The notes beneath the pieces are model-generated. The model was not told the origin of the DNA. It did not search any database and saw only the letters and a program-made list of their open reading frames with translations. Below are positions 9,801-21,826 of a stretch of DNA of 64,000 nt, piece after piece (the stretch's first letter is position 1; the number at the start of each line of letters is the position of its first letter). A program made the position numbers and the translations under genes. The DNA is from Magnolia sinica. Its lineage: Eukaryota > Streptophyta > Magnoliopsida > Magnoliales > Magnoliaceae. The stretch covers positions 66,488,001 to 66,552,000 of the forward strand of contig NC_080588.1 of the NCBI RefSeq assembly GCF_029962835.1, given 5' to 3'.

Positions 9801-12800
9801 GTTCCCCCCCCCCCTCTTTTTATGAACATTTTCATTAGTGGACGCTAGTGATTGAAACATGGACATGCAGGTGGTGATCGATAATGGCATCCTTCGAGTA
9901 ACATTGTCAAAGCCGGATGGGATTGTGACTGGCATACGATACAACGGTGTTGATAATTTGCTAGAAGTTCGTAATAAAGAAGTTAACAGAGGCTATTGGG
10001 ATGTCTACTGGAGTGAGCCTGGAGGCCCAGGGATCTTTGATGTGTAAGATCTCTCTCTCTCTCTCTCTCTTAGAGAATGAAAAGTATGTGGCCCACCCTA
10101 CATAAGGTTTAACCACTTGATGGTTGTGATCAGACTGATCAAGGATGGAACATAGTGTGCCAACAAAGGTAAGTCAGTGCCCCACAACCCACACCCATCT
10201 GTGCAAGGGAATTCAGTATGAACTCTTTTACCAAGGATCATGCCATCAAGGCACTTGTTTCATGCTTACTGGGATTGTCTTTCTAATTATATCATATTAA
10301 CAAAGAGAAAGATAATCTATTTATGTTTGGCAGGATAAAGGGGACTAGTTTTAAGGTGATACGTGAAGATGAAAACCAGGTGGAAGTCTCCTTTACAAGG
10401 ACATGGGACCCATCCCTCAAAGGGGTCCTTATTCCCCTCAACATTGACAAAAGGTGCATCCCTTCTTATCATATCCTCATTTTAATGATGGCCGTCAATG
10501 GGCCGGGCTGGGCCCATTGGGCAATCGAGCCATGCCATGATGGTCCAGAACATATATGGGCTAGACCCCAGCTCAAATTCAATGGAATTTTATATCAAAG
10601 CCTGCATGAGCCCGATATAAGCCCATTTACATCTTCCATGGCTTAGACCTAGATTTCAGCCTGCAGTACCAGTTGTAAATTTCAGGCACGATATATAAAT
10701 GGACTGCCCTGAACCTCAGTGCATCCAAGTCTGGCCAGTTGATAGCTCTAAGGTTGATATCCAATACTTTGTAGCAGTGTTTTAGTGCTCGTAGCGTAGC
10801 TAAAACTCTACATAGTGTATGCAGGTAGCGTAAGCTACGGGGCATGTAGCATAAGCTACAGAGCATGTATCATATCCTACATGTTGCGTAGTGTAGCATG
10901 TAGCGCAAGTAGCATATGCTACCTGAAATCTCTCTCTCTCTCTCTAGTTTTTCTTCTATGCTTGTTCAACACCTATTTTAAAATGGTGGTGACTCATCCT
11001 CATCACATGTGGCACTACATTAGATCAATCTAGACCATCCAAATTGTGGTCCATATCATGGATAGAGCACTTGGATCAATCCGTACCATCCAAATTGTGG
11101 TCCATATTGTAAATTTGTGCTGTTTCAATAAATTAAAAAAGAGGCCACACTTAGAGATGTCTGAAGGCAAAAAGACAGATTTTGCAAGGAAATATGTGGT
11201 TGGCAATGTAGATTCAAAGTAAAAACTCATAGGAATGATGCATTTGTAAATGTTATCATAATTTTCTATTATTTTAATTAAAAAATATCAAGTATCGTGT
11301 AGCTTACGTTACGCGCTATAGAGGACAAACGCCACACTATACGCTACACGCTATTTAAAACACTGCTTTGTAGAGGTGAAAGTGGGTCTGTCTGGGGTCA
11401 GCCCAATAGCTAAGAAATGGGGCGTGGGTGTTGGGCCATACTATAGAGTACCAGGCTCAGCCTAAAGGCATGTTGGATCTAGAGGTGGCAATGAGTCAGG
11501 TTCAAACTGCTTTCAGGGTCATTACAAGCCCAACCCATTTACTAAATGGGCCAAGAATTATTGCCTAAACCCAACCCACAACCCATTACCCTCTTACCAC
11601 CTGAGCCGTTCAAGCCTAACCTGATTCATTTATTTGTAAATGGGTCCAGCTGGACTGACCCAACCCAACCTGCTACAACCCAGCTCAGGTTTAAGAATGG
11701 AAAACAACACTAAGGCTATGCACAAACTAGTCCATACAGTGGATATGTGCAGACATTAAAAAAATAAAATAAAATAATCATCTATACTTTCTTCTTTATT
11801 TTGTTTCAGGTTGTGGGTCAGGTCATGTGGCCTAACCAATTGATAACCTATATGGGCAGGTTGGGTCAGGTAGGGTCCAACCCAAGCCCGACCCATTTAT
11901 TTGAACGAATCACATTTCTAGCCCGAGCCCAACCTGCTACCCATTTAGCTTAGTTCAACCCACCTTGAAAGCTGGCCAGGACCAATTATGAATCTCTGGC
12001 CCAAAATTCAGATGGGCTGCCCTGGACCTCAGTCCACCTGAGTCTGGCTGGTTGATCGCCTTAGGTTTGATACCCAATATTTTGTAGAGGTGAAAGTGGG
12101 TCTGTCTAGGCTCAGCCTGCTAGTTAGGAAACAGTGCGCAGGTATTCAGCCATACAACATCGTACCAGGCTCAGCCCAAAGGCACCTCGGATCTAGAGGT
12201 GGGGATGGGTTGGGTTCGAACCGGTGTCAGGGTCATTAGAAGCCCAACCCATTTACTAAATGGGCCAAAATTTCTTACCTAAACCCAACCCATGACCCGT
12301 TATCCTCCCAATCCATAGAATTGTAAATAGGTTGGGCTAACAAAAAAATAATAATAAATAAATCCTCTATACTTTTCTTCTTCTTCTTCTTCCTCCTCTT
12401 CTTCTTCCCTTTTTTTTTTTTTTTTTTTCAGGTTGTACGTCGGATCGTCTAGTTCAACCCAAGCCCAACCTGTTTATCTAAACAGATCACATTTCTAGCC
12501 CGAGCCTGACCTGCTACCCATTTAGCTTGCCTTGAACCCACCTCGAAAGTGGGTCAGGACCAACAGGGAGACCTGACCCATTGCCACCCTTACTTAGACT
12601 GGCAAGATTCCAGCCCCAGGCAAGCTGGACCTTTGCTGAGCCCAGTTCGGCCCGGACCATTTAAGGCCTTACAAAGATTAGTACTAAAGTACAAGTGTAA
12701 TGAAATGAACTTGCAGGTTTATAGTGCTTCGTGGGTCCTCCGGTTTCTACTCATACGCCATTTATGAGCACTTGCAAGGGTGGCCTGATTTCAAGCTCAG

Positions 12801-14203
12801 TGAAACTCGGATAGCTTTCAAGCTTCGAAAGGACAAGTAACAAAGACCTTACACCTTCCACTCTCGCCTTCTTATCTGTATGATCCTGTCCAAATTCCAT
12901 GATGGTGCCCACTTGGCTGCTTGATCAAATGATCCAGATTGTTTGTCTAGTTGGCCCTGCCTTTGGTGCATGGCTATATGATAATTGCACCGATGGATAA
13001 GTCCTAATCCCCTTTCTTCCCTACCAAGATGATCGTTGGCCATTTTTGCTTCGAACCATCCGTTTAAAGGTTGCTGATCACACGGATAGGATTATCCAGC
13101 CGATGTGATGTACGCATTGTGGCTCATCCAAGCAGGGTTCATAAATTGGACGGTCCAAATGATCCTTATTCAAATACAAATGCAGCTGATTTGAAACATT
13201 GAGATCTATGTTGGACGTGGCCCCACTTTTGGCAACTATATAGTGGAATTAGTAGGACATGGATCCCACTTGAAAATTTCTAGAATTTATTTTTCATATT
13301 CTTAAAAAATATGAAAAAGTTTATTTGAACATGAATAAGCATGTGTGGCCCGCCTCGGCCTTTCAGCCTTGAACATTCATAAGATGAACAAAATTGGATG
13401 GTTGGGATTGTCTGATCGAACTGACTTTTTTAGCCATGGCCTTACTTGGTATGGCCCCCCCTATGAATGCTCAAATTTGTGAATGATGTCACCTTGTCAA
13501 TGTTGAAATTCTAGGTTTCACTACATGGCCATATCAGACGATAGACAAAGAATCATGCCCATGCCAGATGATCGTGAATCCCCACAAGGCCAACCGTTAG
13601 CATACATAGAACCCGTTCATTTGATAAATCCAATCCATCCAGACCTTCGAGGAGAGGTAAGAGCAAATTCTACCTTTATATCAGGCAGGTACTTCAATCC
13701 AAACCATCCAAATCATCGGCCTCACTTGGGATTGGTTATAACCCAAAGTTCACATTCGATAGACCATATTAACCATCAGATAAGTGGGCAGTTGTTTGCT
13801 GAATTTGAACTATTGATCATATTTGCACAATGCTATCATGCACAGGTGGATGACAAGTATCAGTACTCGTGTGAGAATAAGGACATCAAGGTACACGGTT
13901 GGATATGTTTTGATCCTCCTGTGGGCTTCTGGAACATCACACCAAGTGATGAGTTCAGAACTGGTGGGCCTCTCAAGCAGAACCTGACCTCCCATGTGGG
14001 CCCCACTACCCTATCTGTAAGCCCCACATCTTTCTTCAATGCAAGCATGCCATTCCATTTTAGTAAGTTTGTTATGGATACTCAATGGATAGCTATTGGT
14101 GAATCCTTGATGGTGACGGCGATTGGTGATTGGCCCCACTTGATCCCATAACCTATGTAAAAGGTCAAGCTAGTGGGACCCACTTTCCCATTTCAGTCTC
14201 AGC

Positions 14204-14250
<47 letters not shown>

Positions 14251-17200
14251 TTTTTTTATGGGTTCATGTTTTACCCTTACCCAAGTGAACTTTGACAATA
14301 TTTTATCAGATGTGGATTGTTTGGCCCACTCACATTGTGTAAACCTGACCCTGACAGCTAATCTCGTGGACTCCACCACAGATTGGCTATGGGCCAAACA
14401 AAAGTCACAGATCCAATTATCTTAACCATCTTATTATCCCTGGCCATCAAATGGATGGTTCAGAAAACTAACAATCTAAATTCAATTGGCCATGGTCATC
14501 CAATGCAATAGAGATGACCATCCAAGCAAAAACATTTATTATGTTATGTCCAGCCGCATAGAGCCTTCCAAATGGACAGTCTGGATCAAGTTGATGTCAT
14601 GTAGGTACGCCAATCACCACCATTGACGGAAGACTCCATAGGACCCTCTAATCGCATCACATTCACTCAAAATATTTGTCGATCATCAACTGAGATGCCT
14701 TGTGATCTTCAGGTGTTTCTGAGCGGGCACTACTCAGGGGAAGATCTAGTACCGAAATTCACCAATGGAGAGCCATGGAAGAAAGTGTTTGGCCTGGTTT
14801 TTATGTACGTTAATTCGGGGCCGGCCGGAACCGATCCGCTTTCACTCTGGGAGGATGCAAAATTACAGGTTAGGATTCACCGATGATGATTGATATGTTC
14901 ATATTTCTCTATTTCTCTGAAAAATGTAAGCATTTAAAATAAAAAATAAAATAAAATAAAATAAAATAAATAAATAAAAACTTGTGGCGGTCTAGTTGCA
15001 CTCGAACACATGGACAGTTCAATTAATCTTGCAATCTGGACTGTTCATTAGGTCCAGACCATGCTTTATTGGCCAGCATGAAAAATTAAGACCGATCAGA
15101 TTGTTTTATTCATCCAAAAGCTGGTGCACTTTTCTATTGCCATTCTTTCTGCAAGCAAGAGAAGAGAATGTGAGGATCATTTGATCAAGGTGTTTCTCTA
15201 AAGTAAAATACAATGACGATGGTCCACACAAAATGGATGGTCAAAATTGTTGATTGGATCTTTTCTTCCATAAACAATGTTGATCATCTATCTTATGGGC
15301 TACTTATTGGATGATTAGAGTTGTCCAATTGGTGTTATTGTTTCTACCTTGTCCCATAAAGTGTGGGTGAACTAAATGTACAGTCCAAATCTGTTGATTG
15401 TACTGTCCACATTTTAGTACGCAACCATGAAAATTATTGTGGCCCTTTGATAGGCTGTACCTCAATCACAGCAGTTGGGCTATCATAGCCATTGATCAGA
15501 GTACTCTGAGGATTCCAAATTGGTCCAACCAATGGTTGACATTCAATGGAGAAAAAAAAAAATCAATCGGTCCCTAATCTCACCTGACCTCTATGATGAT
15601 TCAGATTGTACTCGCTTACTATGTGTATAGATAGTGAGTGCTCCATAACTTAGTAGCTTTTATCCTTGGTTACTTTCTAGTGCATAGGTATGAAGACTCA
15701 GCCGAGTCCTGTCCAACTCGACCCAGTCGACTCAAGACTCCGTTTGACATGATCCAGTTCAACACGGGTGACATGACTGAGTCAGTGACTCAAATCAGGA
15801 CCAACAAGCTGGTCCAAGATGCTGAGTCATAAGCTCATACACACATGTCAGCACACGCATATGAAAACGAAATACCAAGATAATCTGGACCATTTATAAC
15901 ATTATTTTGATATTTCGGTTTCTGTTCAGAGAGCGTATGACTAATACTTCTCTTCGTTTTTCTCCAAATCAGACGGCATTTGAAGTTGAAAGCTGGCCGT
16001 ACAATTTCCCAGTTTCAGAGGATTTCCCTAACTCTGACCAACGGGGCTCCATCAGTGGTAGATTACTAGTTATTGATCGGTATGGATTTTCGTCCTTTGT
16101 CACAATCAGCATGGATCAAAATAAATTTATGTATGTATGTATGTATGTATATGTGTATGGCATTTTGGCAATTTCTCAGGTTTGCAGTACATTTTCATTT
16201 CAACCATGCTTTTTATTTTTTTAATCCATTTGAGTGTGTGCATAATAACCATGCATTTCTTTCTTAGGTTCCTTAGTGAGGATTATATATCTGCAGACTC
16301 TGCCTATGTGGGCCTCGCTTTACCTGGAGCCGTTGGATCATGGCAAAGAGAATGCAAGGTCACTCTCAAGGCGATATTATTTTTTATTTTAACAATTTTT
16401 TGTCAGTGGTTTAATCCATGAAATGTAGCATGTTGATTGCCATTGATTAGGCCACATGAACACCTGTGTAATGGGATAAGGCCATGTCTCAATGGTGGTC
16501 GAATATGGGAAATAGCTGTGTAATTGAATAAGGCCATTCTCAATGTGTTTCCTTCTTGGGCCTGACCAATGGTCCAGATCTAGACTAGCCTATTCACGGA
16601 ACTGATGAAATGCATTTGGTATTATGCTATTTCAGGGTGTATCTTAGACAGTGTTCTGTTTTCAGGGCTATCAGTTTTGGACTAGAGCTGACTCGGATGG
16701 GTTTTTCTCCATCAACCACATCCGGACTGGAGACTACAATCTGTATGCATGGGTGCCTGGTTTTATAGGAGATTACAGAAATGATGAGATAATTACCATC
16801 ACCGAAGGTTAGCATCAAGAGATTTATGGGCAGCAACTGTACGATTTTGTGCATGTGGCGCCCATGGCTCAAGGATCTAAGCCATTGATATGTTTCGCTT
16901 CATTGTAGATTGAAGATTATCACCCTTTGATATTTGGCCTTCTCTCTCTTGAGTTTGCAGTGCTTGTATCTCTTCTTCTCCTAAATGTGTAGTGGTGAGG
17001 AAGCCATAATATAAGAGTCCAGATCTTTGAATATTGGATATCCACCATCCTTAGTGAGGCCCATTATTTCAACAGTTTGGATGATCAGATCTTGGGCCCC
17101 ACATGCACATAATCCTTCTCTTGTTCGAGAGGCCAGATCCACTACAAAGATTTGGTGGTTGAGCTTGACCTACAACGCGATGTGTGGGGTCCACTGTAAT

Positions 17201-19758
17201 TTATGCATGACATCCAATCTATCAATCATTTGTGTGCTCTCGAGTTCTCCTTGGCTCCCAAAACTAGGTCGATCCAAAACTTGTGTGGGCCATAACATGT
17301 AACATCGTTCTTAAAACCTCTAAAATGATGTGGTGTGGCCCACCTGAGTTTTTGAATGGCTGGATATATGGGTTGTCATTGATTGTGGTGGAGCCCTTCT
17401 TCTGAATGGATTGGATGGCATATACATAACAGAGTGTGCATGTCATACTATCCAGAAGGTTGTTAATGGTGGCTGTCACCATCCCAACTTTTTCCTGTAG
17501 TGTGACCCACTTGAACTTGGGATTGCCCTAAATTTTGGGTGCCAAGGAGGAACTGAGGGTCCGAACATGATGGATGGATTGGATTTCATGACCACATCAT
17601 GGTGGGCCCCACACACTGTTGTCGATTAGCTTAACCTACAAAAATAAGTGGATCCGACCTCTGTTCCAACTATGCATTTGCTAATGAGCAGGACCCGTAC
17701 AACACCTAGTTTTAGTTCTTGCTTCTGTTTTTTTGTTTGTGTTTGATTTACTGAATGAGTGGTGAGGATTTTCCAATTAGCATGGCTCATATAAAGTTTC
17801 AATGGTCTTGTGTTTGTTGCATCTTTTTCTTTTTTAACATTGAAACCAGGATGTGATATTGTCTTGGGTGATCTGGTATATGAACCACCAAGAGATGGTC
17901 CCACATTGTGGGAGATCGGTATCCCTGATCGTTCTGCGGCCGAGTTCTACGTTCCTGATCCTAATCCTATGTATGTTAACAAACTCTATATTAATCATCC
18001 TGACAAGTAAGTGCTGATCCTTTCCAACCACTGTTTGATTCTTAAATCTTGGTTTCGATTTGTACGTTATGAGATTGTAATTTGGAATAAAAACCATCCA
18101 ATTAAGCCACGTTTGGTTGTTCAATCCAATTAAATTGTGATAGCTCCATTCATGATAATGAGCCTCCAAATTTCGATTACTATTATTTCGAGTCCAACTT
18201 GAAATGCAAGGTACTGCAATCAGGGTTGGTTGTCATTGTGAATAAAACGTGTGCCAACCCCACTTGGGTTATCTTCCCTGTAATGAATTGAATTGCAATT
18301 CAGTTCAATTGAGCATCCAAACGGGCCTAATTGTTGTTACTCGTTAGTATATGGGTTATTTTTAGTGCTTGGATTAGACCACTCCCAACTGCTTCAATTT
18401 TTGCCTCATTTCATTACACTAGTAAAACCTTCAGTTTCTCTTGGCAGGTTTAGGCAGTATGGTTTATGGGAGAGGTATGCTGATTTATATCCCAACAATG
18501 ATCTTGTCTACACTGTTGGTGTAAGTGATTATCGAAAAGATTGGTTCTATGCACAGGTCACTAGGTGTGATTCCTATAACCATCTTTCAGTTGCAAAATT
18601 TCAAGGAATCCGTTCGCACATTGAATATTTTTTGAAAAGTATTTTTTTGGCCATCAATACAATATGCCACATCATGGTTTGGAAGAGGAAAACTCCACGA
18701 TTTCTCTTTCTCTACACTGATTTGGCCCAGTACATGATCACACAATTCGCAGAAGCAATTCAGATGGATTAGAATTAAAATCACTTGATTTGTTAATATT
18801 TTCATGGCTGGCCAAACACAGCCGCCACCCAAATTTATGAATGAGATGATCCGGGAATTCCTTATTTGTAAACTCCAAGCATGCAAACAGGCTGCTTAAC
18901 CAATTGCGGACCATTGCATTATCCTTTCGAGTGCATGTTCACATAACAAGCACTCGTGTTTGCATACGCCATATGTAAACTTATTGCATTTGTGATTTTG
19001 GATCATGTGAATGTAGTTATAACCATGATTATATGCTTACATTGCAGGAAGAAAGATGATAAATCATACCAAGCAACCACATGGCAAATAAAATTCACAC
19101 TCGACACTGTCGCCCAAAGCGGGACCTATAAATTGCGATTGGCGATTGCATCGGCTACACTATCTGAATTGCAAGTATGCATATAAATATAACCTAGTGG
19201 CATTTGGATTTACAAGTGAATTGAAATTTAAACTTTCAGTGTGATCATGTATTGAGGTGACTAGCCTCAAACTAGACTAGTAATCACAATTAAAATTGAT
19301 AGTGCACCCAAACACAGACTTAAGTCGTCTCTTGCACTGATCATAGACAGTTATATGGGATTATCCTCATCACCCTATATGAATATGGATAATCTTTCAC
19401 ACTGATTTTAATGAGGAGAATCAAATCAAAACTGTCCAATGTCCTCTGTATCATACTAATGTGATTCATGTTTTTGGTGTAGGTTCGATTCAATGACCCA
19501 AAAGCCAATCGGCCTCACTTTACAACTGGACTATTTGGCAGGGACAACTCGATCGCCAGACATGGGATTCATGGGCTCTACTGGCTGTTCAATGTCAACA
19601 TACCGAGCTGCCTGCTTGTGGGGGGAGGCAATACAATCTTTCTTACTCAGCCGAGAAGTGCGAGTCCCTTCCAAGGGATCCTGTACGATTACATCCGATT
19701 AGAAGGGCCTGCTGATCCTGATTCGAACAAGGAAAAATCATCTCGCATTTTGTACTAG
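3814..19758 (+). CDS. Rhamnogalacturonate lyase copy B (PL4), complete, 14 coding exons
   Basis: Exons: 3814-3855 (start), 9871-10043, 10334-10453, 12717-12836, 13515-13656, 13846-14016, 14713-14868, 15973-16079, 16268-16358, 16666-16807, 17850-18006, 18448-18564, 19048-19174, 19483-19758 (TAG). The product is 646 residues from Met-3814, or 686 if exon 3563-3648 is used. Domain order is the PL4 catalytic domain (from [11 protein letters not shown] to about residue 310), a fibronectin-III-like domain ([16 protein letters not shown], about 345-420), then a carbohydrate-binding-like domain (from [10 protein letters not shown] to the end). Lys147 (IAFKLR) and His216 (KVHGWI) are my tentative counterparts of the fungal PL4 catalytic Lys/His pair. 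All junctions are GT-AG with matching phases and no internal stops. No signal peptide is seen: relative to copy C the leader is frame-shifted. Intron 1 (6 kb) and intron 3 (2.3 kb) are swollen by transposons. It is followed directly by a LINE fragment. Confidence 0.87.
4104..4268. repeat. 49-bp minisatellite in intron 1 of copy B
   Basis: A unit starting AGCCACCCCTGTCCCATTTT recurs at 4104, 4153, 4202 and 4251, exactly 49 bases apart. The middle units differ by one or two bases (CACTGCC versus CACTTCC). The sequence is C-rich on the plus strand and surrounded by other CAC/CCA-rich DNA (3960-4350). Open frames seen here on the minus strand are translations of the repeat. Confidence 0.9.
4352..5022 (+). 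repeat. 5' LTR of copia X
   Basis: It begins TGTTGTTGATG and ends CCCCAACA. Its first third carries repeated TCGATGCCATCGA-type palindromes (about 4411-4665). It is clearly homologous to 7527-7977, for example 'CATAGCTTGGGCTTG(C/T)GAGGG' and 'TCTTTGTGTGCTTC' against 'TCTCTGTGTGCTTC'. The LTRs differ at many positions, so the element is old. Confidence 0.8.
5100..5960 (+). pseudogene. copia X gag and protease remnant
   Basis: Translations across this region match the Ty1/copia gag seen in the minus-strand element at 24459-24830: [20 protein letters not shown] and [15 protein letters not shown] zinc knuckle follows ([12 protein letters not shown], 5750-5785; its first Cys codon reads TAG together with an upstream stop). 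The protease active-site region reads EWILDMEF where the family has WILDTGAS. In-frame stops (5216, 5265, 5597) and frameshifts show that it is dead. Confidence 0.75.
6000..6360 (+). pseudogene. copia X protease C-part and gag-pre-integrase remnant
   Basis: One open stretch of 102 codons carries [20 protein letters not shown] (compare HVPDIKKNLISLSVLDAMGC in the related copia at 23868-24455). It continues, after a TGA, into [12 protein letters not shown], the histidine-containing start of the copia gag-pre-integrase domain. The coding similarity stops near 6355. Confidence 0.7.
6459..7312 (-). mobile_element. LINE 3' fragment inserted in copia X
   Basis: On the minus strand, 6815-7294 encodes 159 residues of the zinc-binding region that follows reverse transcriptase in plant L1 LINEs. 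Visible features are [58 protein letters not shown] (C-x-C-C, then H..HC) and FSPIWTDL. The plus-strand T-run at 6461-6471 is the expected 3' poly(A) tail for this orientation. It differs from the other LINE copies here, which do not include this domain. It splits copia X between gag-pre-integrase and integrase. Confidence 0.7.
7360..7527 (+). pseudogene. copia X integrase fragment
   Basis: Frames reading DYVHSNV and, after frame changes, [20 protein letters not shown] correspond to the start of the copia integrase core, containing the second catalytic Asp in FIDDYSR. The stretch then runs straight into the truncated 3' LTR, so the remainder of pol has been deleted. Confidence 0.6.
7527..7977 (+). 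repeat. 3' LTR of copia X, 5'-truncated
   Basis: It aligns with the last two-thirds of the 5' LTR and ends CCCCAACA, followed by GCAGC as the probable target duplication. The first about 200 bases of the LTR are missing, together with the adjoining 3' part of pol. Confidence 0.75.
7983..8439. other. Intron 1 sequence of copy B, nothing recognised
   Basis: Moderately C-rich DNA rich in CAACCA and GCTGC words continues the compositional style of 3960-4346 on the other side of copia X. The two were probably contiguous before that insertion. No coding similarity or element boundary is recognised. Confidence 0.5.
8440..9240 (-). pseudogene. Fossil copia pol tail (RT/RNase H) on the minus strand
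   Basis: The minus strand reads [16 protein letters not shown] (the copia RNase H signature S.AEAEYRA), then [34 protein letters not shown] and [14 protein letters not shown], ending at about 8443. The RT-to-RNase H linker is recognisable further left on that strand (8900-9240). A shorter remnant at about 37495-37830 lies at the equivalent place in copy C, so this insertion predates the B/C duplication. Confidence 0.75.
9241..9870. other. End of intron 1 of copy B
   Basis: No gene is seen. The last part aligns with 37830-38162 of copy C. It contains an A-run (9331-9345), a C-run (9806-9814) and the acceptor CATGCAG|GTGGTG. The ATG at 9859 lies in the intron and is not the start of the protein; the coding sequence joins from 3855 as QDKY|VVIDNG. 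Confidence 0.6.
10051..10070. repeat. (CT)10 microsatellite beside a splice donor in copy B
   Basis: Ten CT units start 7 bases into intron 2, just after the donor GTAAGAT. The same locus in copy C has 31 units. Confidence 0.95.
10676..12562. repeat. Tandem duplication inside intron 3 of copy B
   Basis: Two direct units, about 10676-11987 and 11988-12562, share CTGCCCTG(A/G)ACCTCAGT, TTTTGTAGAGGTGAAAGTGG, TCTAGAGGTGG and AAGCCCAACCCATTTACTAA. The first is longer because it holds a 591-bp hAT-type MITE. Both contain hAT-like ends of the TAGAGGTGGCAATG kind (about 11478 and 12194), with a matching inverse end CATTGCCACCCTTA at 12583-12596. Copy C has a 200-bp intron here, so all of this is specific to B. 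Confidence 0.7.
10767..11373. mobile_element. hAT-type MITE (element 10775-11365)
   Basis: The element begins CAGTGTTTTAGTGC and ends ATTTAAAACACTG, so the ends are inverted repeats. It is flanked by perfect 8-bp duplications CTTTGTAG (10767-10774, 11366-11373). Its interior is rich in GTAGCGTA/TACGCTAC words arranged as inverted repeats. The second unit of the intron's tandem duplication holds the empty site (CCAATATTTTGTAGAGGTG, about 12072-12090). Confidence 0.85.
14204..14246. repeat. (TTA)n microsatellite
   Basis: About fourteen TTA units lie in intron 6 of copy B and are absent from the equivalent intron of copy C. The poly-Asn frame on the minus strand is an artefact of this repeat. 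Confidence 0.95.
14936..14981. repeat. (AAAAT)n-like A-rich repeat
   Basis: Repeated AAAAT and AAAT units lie in intron 7 of copy B. The same place in copy C (41378-41391) has only a short A-run. Confidence 0.85.
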
Positions 19759-19924
19759 GTATATAATATCACTGTGCTAACAGCCAAAATCTTAGTACTA
19801 TCAAAGGACATGATCAGGGTTAAATTTAGTGATTGATCGATATCTATCGGTCAGATTATCTGTCTGTCTTTCTGGCCACTATCATGGATGGTCCATAGTT
19901 AAATATTAATGCTGTAAAGAGTAG
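19759..19924 (+). other. 3' flank of copy B
   Basis: About 165 bases after the stop align with the corresponding flanks of A, C and D and presumably contain the 3' UTR. AT-rich poly(A)-signal-like words occur, but no single signal stands out. The alignment to A and D stops at 'TATTAATGCTG', where the LINE block begins. Confidence 0.5.
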
Positions 19925-21821
19925 TACATTTCTGAGATCTTTCCATAGAATAGAGCTTCCGGCAGAAATGTTCCCGAATCTTGGTTGAGAGATTTAATCT
20001 GAAATGCGAGCATGACATCCTTTAATCTCCTAATCCCTGGCCTTCCCTCAGCAACCGGAAGAGAAATTCTAGCCTACCAGACCCAATGCCTTTTCCTCTC
20101 CCCTTCTGAATAGCCCCAAAAGAATCCATCAAAAGCTGATTCCATATTTTCGCAGATCACTTTGGGAATGTTGGAAGCTGCCAAGGTATGCATTGGATAG
20201 CTTGAAAGTATGTGCTTGATCAACACGGTTTTCCCTGTTTGATTCAGGAGTCTCCCTCTCCAGCCAGGTGCCATAGAAGTGATCTTCTGCATCATCGGAA
20301 GGCCGCCCTAAGTTTTCCTTTGACAAGAGGGTCCCCCCGATAGATGAGTGGTAGCTTGGCTTGTTTGAATCCTGTAAGCTGGCCAAATTTCTGTCCTCTT
20401 GTAGCTGTCTTCCTTTTTGGAAGAACGAAACAGCTCCTGGAGGAGTTGATTTTTTCGCCATAAGCTTTCTCATACTTAGATAGCAATGTCATCATCATCT
20501 GAATCTAATTTCACCTGCCATTCACAAATATAATAGTTGATATGGCATGCGATGAGGTTCTTGATTCCTCAGCTTAAGCCTTCTGCTACAAGGATAAATA
20601 TTGCAGGAGAGATTGGATCTCCTTGTTTCAGGCCTCTTGAGGATTGATAAAAACCAGTCAGTTTGCCAATAATCAATACTGAGAACCAACAGGCCTTTCA
20701 GCACCTTTGAGCTAATTCAATCTACTCATGCTTGATGCTAAACATACGAAGGGCCTTATATACATAATCCCATTCAAGACGATTATAGGCTTTCTCCATA
20801 TCAAGTTTGAAAATTATATTACCCTTGATCTATCATGGATAAAAGCCCCTTACTCTTTGGAGATAATGTGGAGGAGAATCTTAGCCAGCGTAGTAGTGAA
20901 AATCTTGGAAAAAAAATCTTGAAAACACATTTGCACAGGCTGACCGGCTTGAATTCAGGAAGGCGATTGGGGCTTTTCTTTTTAGGGATAAGACATACAA
21001 GAGTACATAAGAAAGATCGAGGAATATGGCTGCCTTAAAAAAGTCACATGTCATGTTGAAGATTTCTCTGCCTATGATATCCCAACACAAAGTGAAGAAG
21101 GCCCTCAAGAAACCATCCGGACCGGAGCACCATCTAGAGGGATATCGAATGTAACATCCCTAGCTTCGTCGAGTGAGTGGGAGTCGAGGAGCAATCAGTC
21201 ATCAAATCTGTAACTAAGCTCAGAATGCCTTCAAGAATGCTCACTACAATACCTTCAGAGGAGAAGAGATTTTTGTAGAATGCCTTCAAGAATGCTCAAT
21301 AACAATACCTTCAGAGGAGAAGAGATTTTTGTACAATGTTTTAGCCTCCATGGTAATCTCATTAGCATACTCCAGTTAAACACCTGATTTGAGCTTAATC
21401 CTCTTAATTGTGGACTTGTGTTTCCTATCAATAGCTGAATCATGAAAGAATCTTGTATTTTTGTCACCCTAGTGAAGCCACGTATTTCTCACTTTTTGCT
21501 TTCAAAAAAAAATTCTTCTTGTAGCCTAGGCTTAGCGAACATGGCTGTTGCTTGATCTAATCTCACTATCTTCCTCAAATATGGAATTGAGGTGGGCAAA
21601 CTCAGCATAGTTAACCTCTTCTTCTGCTCCTTGAAAATTCTTGAAAACATTTTCAAAAGTATTAATGTTCCATTGTTTGAGTACAGCCTTCAAATATCTT
21701 ATTTTTATAAATAATCTATACATGGGGGATGCCGCAACCTCTACCTCCCAACTTTCTTTAACCATGGCATGTAAGTCGTCATGCGTAGTTCACATCCTTT
21801 AAAATCTAAAAGGTTTAGAAA
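19925..21821 (-). pseudogene. L1-type LINE fragment 'a', RT half
   Basis: On the minus strand the reverse transcriptase of a plant L1 LINE is readable in pieces: LDMEKAYNRLEWDYVYKAL (about 20745-20800), YEKAYGEKINSSRSCF and LPLIYRGDPLVKGKL (20292-20480), and GRLLNQTGKTVLIKHILSSY (about 20175-20260). Stops and frameshifts separate them. The LINE continues after the copia insertion with its endonuclease half at 26368-26990. Homologous fragments lie behind copy C (46985-47964, 53581-55077) and at 60113-61680. No poly(A) tail is evident at the left end. Confidence 0.8.
21222..21333. repeat. 55-bp tandem duplication inside the LINE
   Basis: The segment AGAATGCCTTCAAGAATGCT... to ...AGATTTTTGT is present twice head to tail, offset 55 bases. 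The other LINE copies have it once or in altered form, so this is a local duplication. Confidence 0.8.
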
Positions 21822-21826
21822 GGTTG

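Noticed and set aside
9859..10047. ATG at 9859 as the start of lyase copy B (and 38139-38151 for copy C)
   Set aside because: The ATG lies before the acceptor CATGCAG|GTGGTG. Joining 3855 to 9871 (and 37139 to 38163) gives the family sequence DKYVVIDNGI, so the upstream codons are intronic.
13525..14151. A 208-codon continuous open frame on the plus strand
   Set aside because: It reads through a real intron (13657-13845) and past a donor at 14017. The lyase exons 13515-13656 and 13846-14016 explain the coding parts.
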